Shown piece by piece: positions 57,308 through 58,421 of a stretch of 58,421 nt of DNA. A program made the translations under genes and the position numbers. The notes beneath the pieces were generated by a model. It saw nothing but the letters and a program-made list of their open reading frames with translations, was not told the origin of the DNA and ran no database searches. Source of the stretch: Lachnospiraceae bacterium (GTDB taxonomy: Bacteria; Bacillota; Clostridia; Lachnospirales; Lachnospiraceae). Location: the NCBI GenBank assembly GCA_009780115.1, contig WRAQ01000019.1, positions 1 through 58,421 on the forward strand, written 5' to 3'. Every line of letters begins with the position of its first letter. Position 1 is the stretch's first letter.

Positions 57308-58421
57308 ATGAAGATATTTAATAAAAATCGTATTATACCGCTAATCATGGCTTTAATTATGTTGATGGTATTAACTTTTAATAGTGCTTGTAGTACATTT
57401 AACACCAAAGATATTACCACTTCCGCGAAAGAGGCTGATACATATATCAGAGTCCGTATTAATCTGCCCCATAAGCGGATTTATAATTTTACAGTACACG
57501 AGAATTATTTGTACTATATTTGTTATGAAGAACCGGATGATACTGCTTATGAAATTCCTTACATGGGGCGGAATCCTAACGAACTTCAGGCATTACTAGT
57601 GCGATTAAATCTTGATAATCCTGATTCATTCACAATTACTCCCCTTGATGTCCCGGCCGACCAATATATCCAGACTGTGGCTGTTGATAATGATGGATAT
57701 ATTCATATCTTGACAAGTCAATGTATCGAAGAAGATACCTATGTCTCCTACGGGAATATGTTTTGGTACAAAATTGATAGCGAAGATTCAATCAGTAAAA
57801 TTGTAGAATATTCCATTGATGACTATTTGCTTCCTACTCAATTAATAATTGGTAATGATGGAAATGCTTATATTTCGGCATTTTGTACTTATGAAGAAAG
57901 TATTATCCTAGTTATCAATCCATCTGGAGATTTAATTGCGAAATTCCCGGAGTATTCTTTGTTTATGTTTAAAGACGATGAAGGCAATGTTTATACTCAT
58001 CACTACACTACCTTTATAGCTTTACATGGTTTTACGACTATGGTAGTCTCATTAATCGACCTTGAAACAGCAAATTTAGTAGAAATTATTGATATTACGA
58101 AATTAGCCGGAGTAAGAGCTGGCTTTACTGGATTGGGAAAGAAAGCTGAAGTTTTTTTCCTTGCTAATACGGATGGTATTTATAGTTATAGCATGGAAAG
58201 CCAAACTAAGATTGAACACTACACATGGGATGAAATCGGTATGGGCAGAATCAGTAATGACGCCCGGGTATTTCCGATTGATAACCAAATACTTTTCGTT
58301 GATATTCCCGAAGGAAGGGGGGGGGGGGCATTTTTTGAGGGTAATACTTTCAGAATCATCAGGCCAAAGACAAGCGAAGATTTCGCAAGATTGGAAGCGA
58401 AACCACGGGAATGGGAACCAC
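57308..58421 (+). CDS. Secreted/lipoprotein-like protein of the RiPP operon (3' end beyond window)
   Basis: The frame is open for 371 codons from ATG 57308 (AGGTGA upstream) to the window edge. The first ~25 residues form a signal peptide ending NSACS, a weak lipobox. The rest is beta-rich with repeated short strands, like a propeller or extracellular binding protein. A run of 12 G at 58317-58328 encodes Gly residues; shifts there would change or end the frame. Role in immunity or export is a guess. Confidence 0.65.
   Translation, partial: MKIFNKNRIIPLIMALIMLMVLTFNSACSTFNTKDITTSAKEADTYIRVRINLPHKRIYNFTVHENYLYYICYEEPDDTAYEIPYMGRNPNELQALLVRLNLDNPDSFTITPLDVPADQYIQTVAVDNDGYIHILTSQCIEEDTYVSYGNMFWYKIDSEDSISKIVEYSIDDYLLPTQLIIGNDGNAYISAFCTYEESIILVINPSGDLIAKFPEYSLFMFKDDEGNVYTHHYTTFIALHGFTTMVVSLIDLETANLVEIIDITKLAGVRAGFTGLGKKAEVFFLANTDGIYSYSMESQTKIEHYTWDEIGMGRISNDARVFPIDNQILFVDIPEGRGGGAFFEGNTFRIIRPKTSEDFARLEAKPREWEP

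Overview
The window comes from the chromosome of a low-to-moderate GC, Gram-positive anaerobe, most likely in class Clostridia (Lachnospiraceae or a near relative). This rests on the Firmicutes forms of RpoB, RpoC, EF-G and S12, on spoVG, whiA, hprK and a Ser46-only HPr (Crh type), on paired glgC/glgD, and on a DnaD-like plus DnaC-like loader pair. No rRNA, tRNA, CRISPR array or insertion sequence was seen.

Layout. 1-4510 (minus strand): the start of a SpoIID-like peptidoglycan-binding protein cut by the window edge, two overlapping small zinc proteins (RNHCP and DUF1062), a membrane protein and a DUF1848 protein. 4651-18724 (minus): the information-processing block rplJ-rplL-rpoB-rpoC-rpsL-rpsG-fusA-tuf, with an L10 leader, an attenuator, and promoters before rplJ, rpoB and tuf. 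Four of its spacers hold elaborate palindromic elements. 18937-24156 (minus): hflK/hflC-like membrane proteins, spoVG and glgC-glgD. 24535-29390 (plus): murC, dnaD-like, dnaC-like loader and prs, with a tandem trio of DnaA-box-like 9-mers before the loader operon. 29419-31343 (minus): an AT-rich two-gene RloA/RloB (AbiL-like) defence cassette. 31566-32147 (plus): a preQ1-type leader and queT. 32496-42917 (minus): ftsH, uvrC, hprK, murB, rapZ, whiA, crh-like HPr, a lipid kinase and fba, a relative of the B. subtilis yvc-crh neighbourhood. 43127-45896 (plus): a DUF1846 protein and a ferredoxin-type aldo/keto reductase whose last ~35 codons are out of frame. 45956-55049 (minus): an XRE regulator with a DUF4097 protein, then moxR, DUF58, a membrane transglutaminase and an 843-residue protein of unknown function. 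55268-58421 (plus): a radical-SAM RiPP cluster with a six-cysteine precursor, a maturase with an RRE-like N-terminus and a SPASM-like tail, and a secreted protein that runs off the window and carries a 12-G tract.

The most unusual signals are the RiPP cluster and the structured intergenic repeats. One repeat family has three copies (21033, 35689, 52864). Another has two copies (8133, 17471), and paired substitutions keep its stems intact. Single large elements lie at 8741 and 9500. All were found by eye, so copy number in the rest of the genome and RNA folding remain to be computed.
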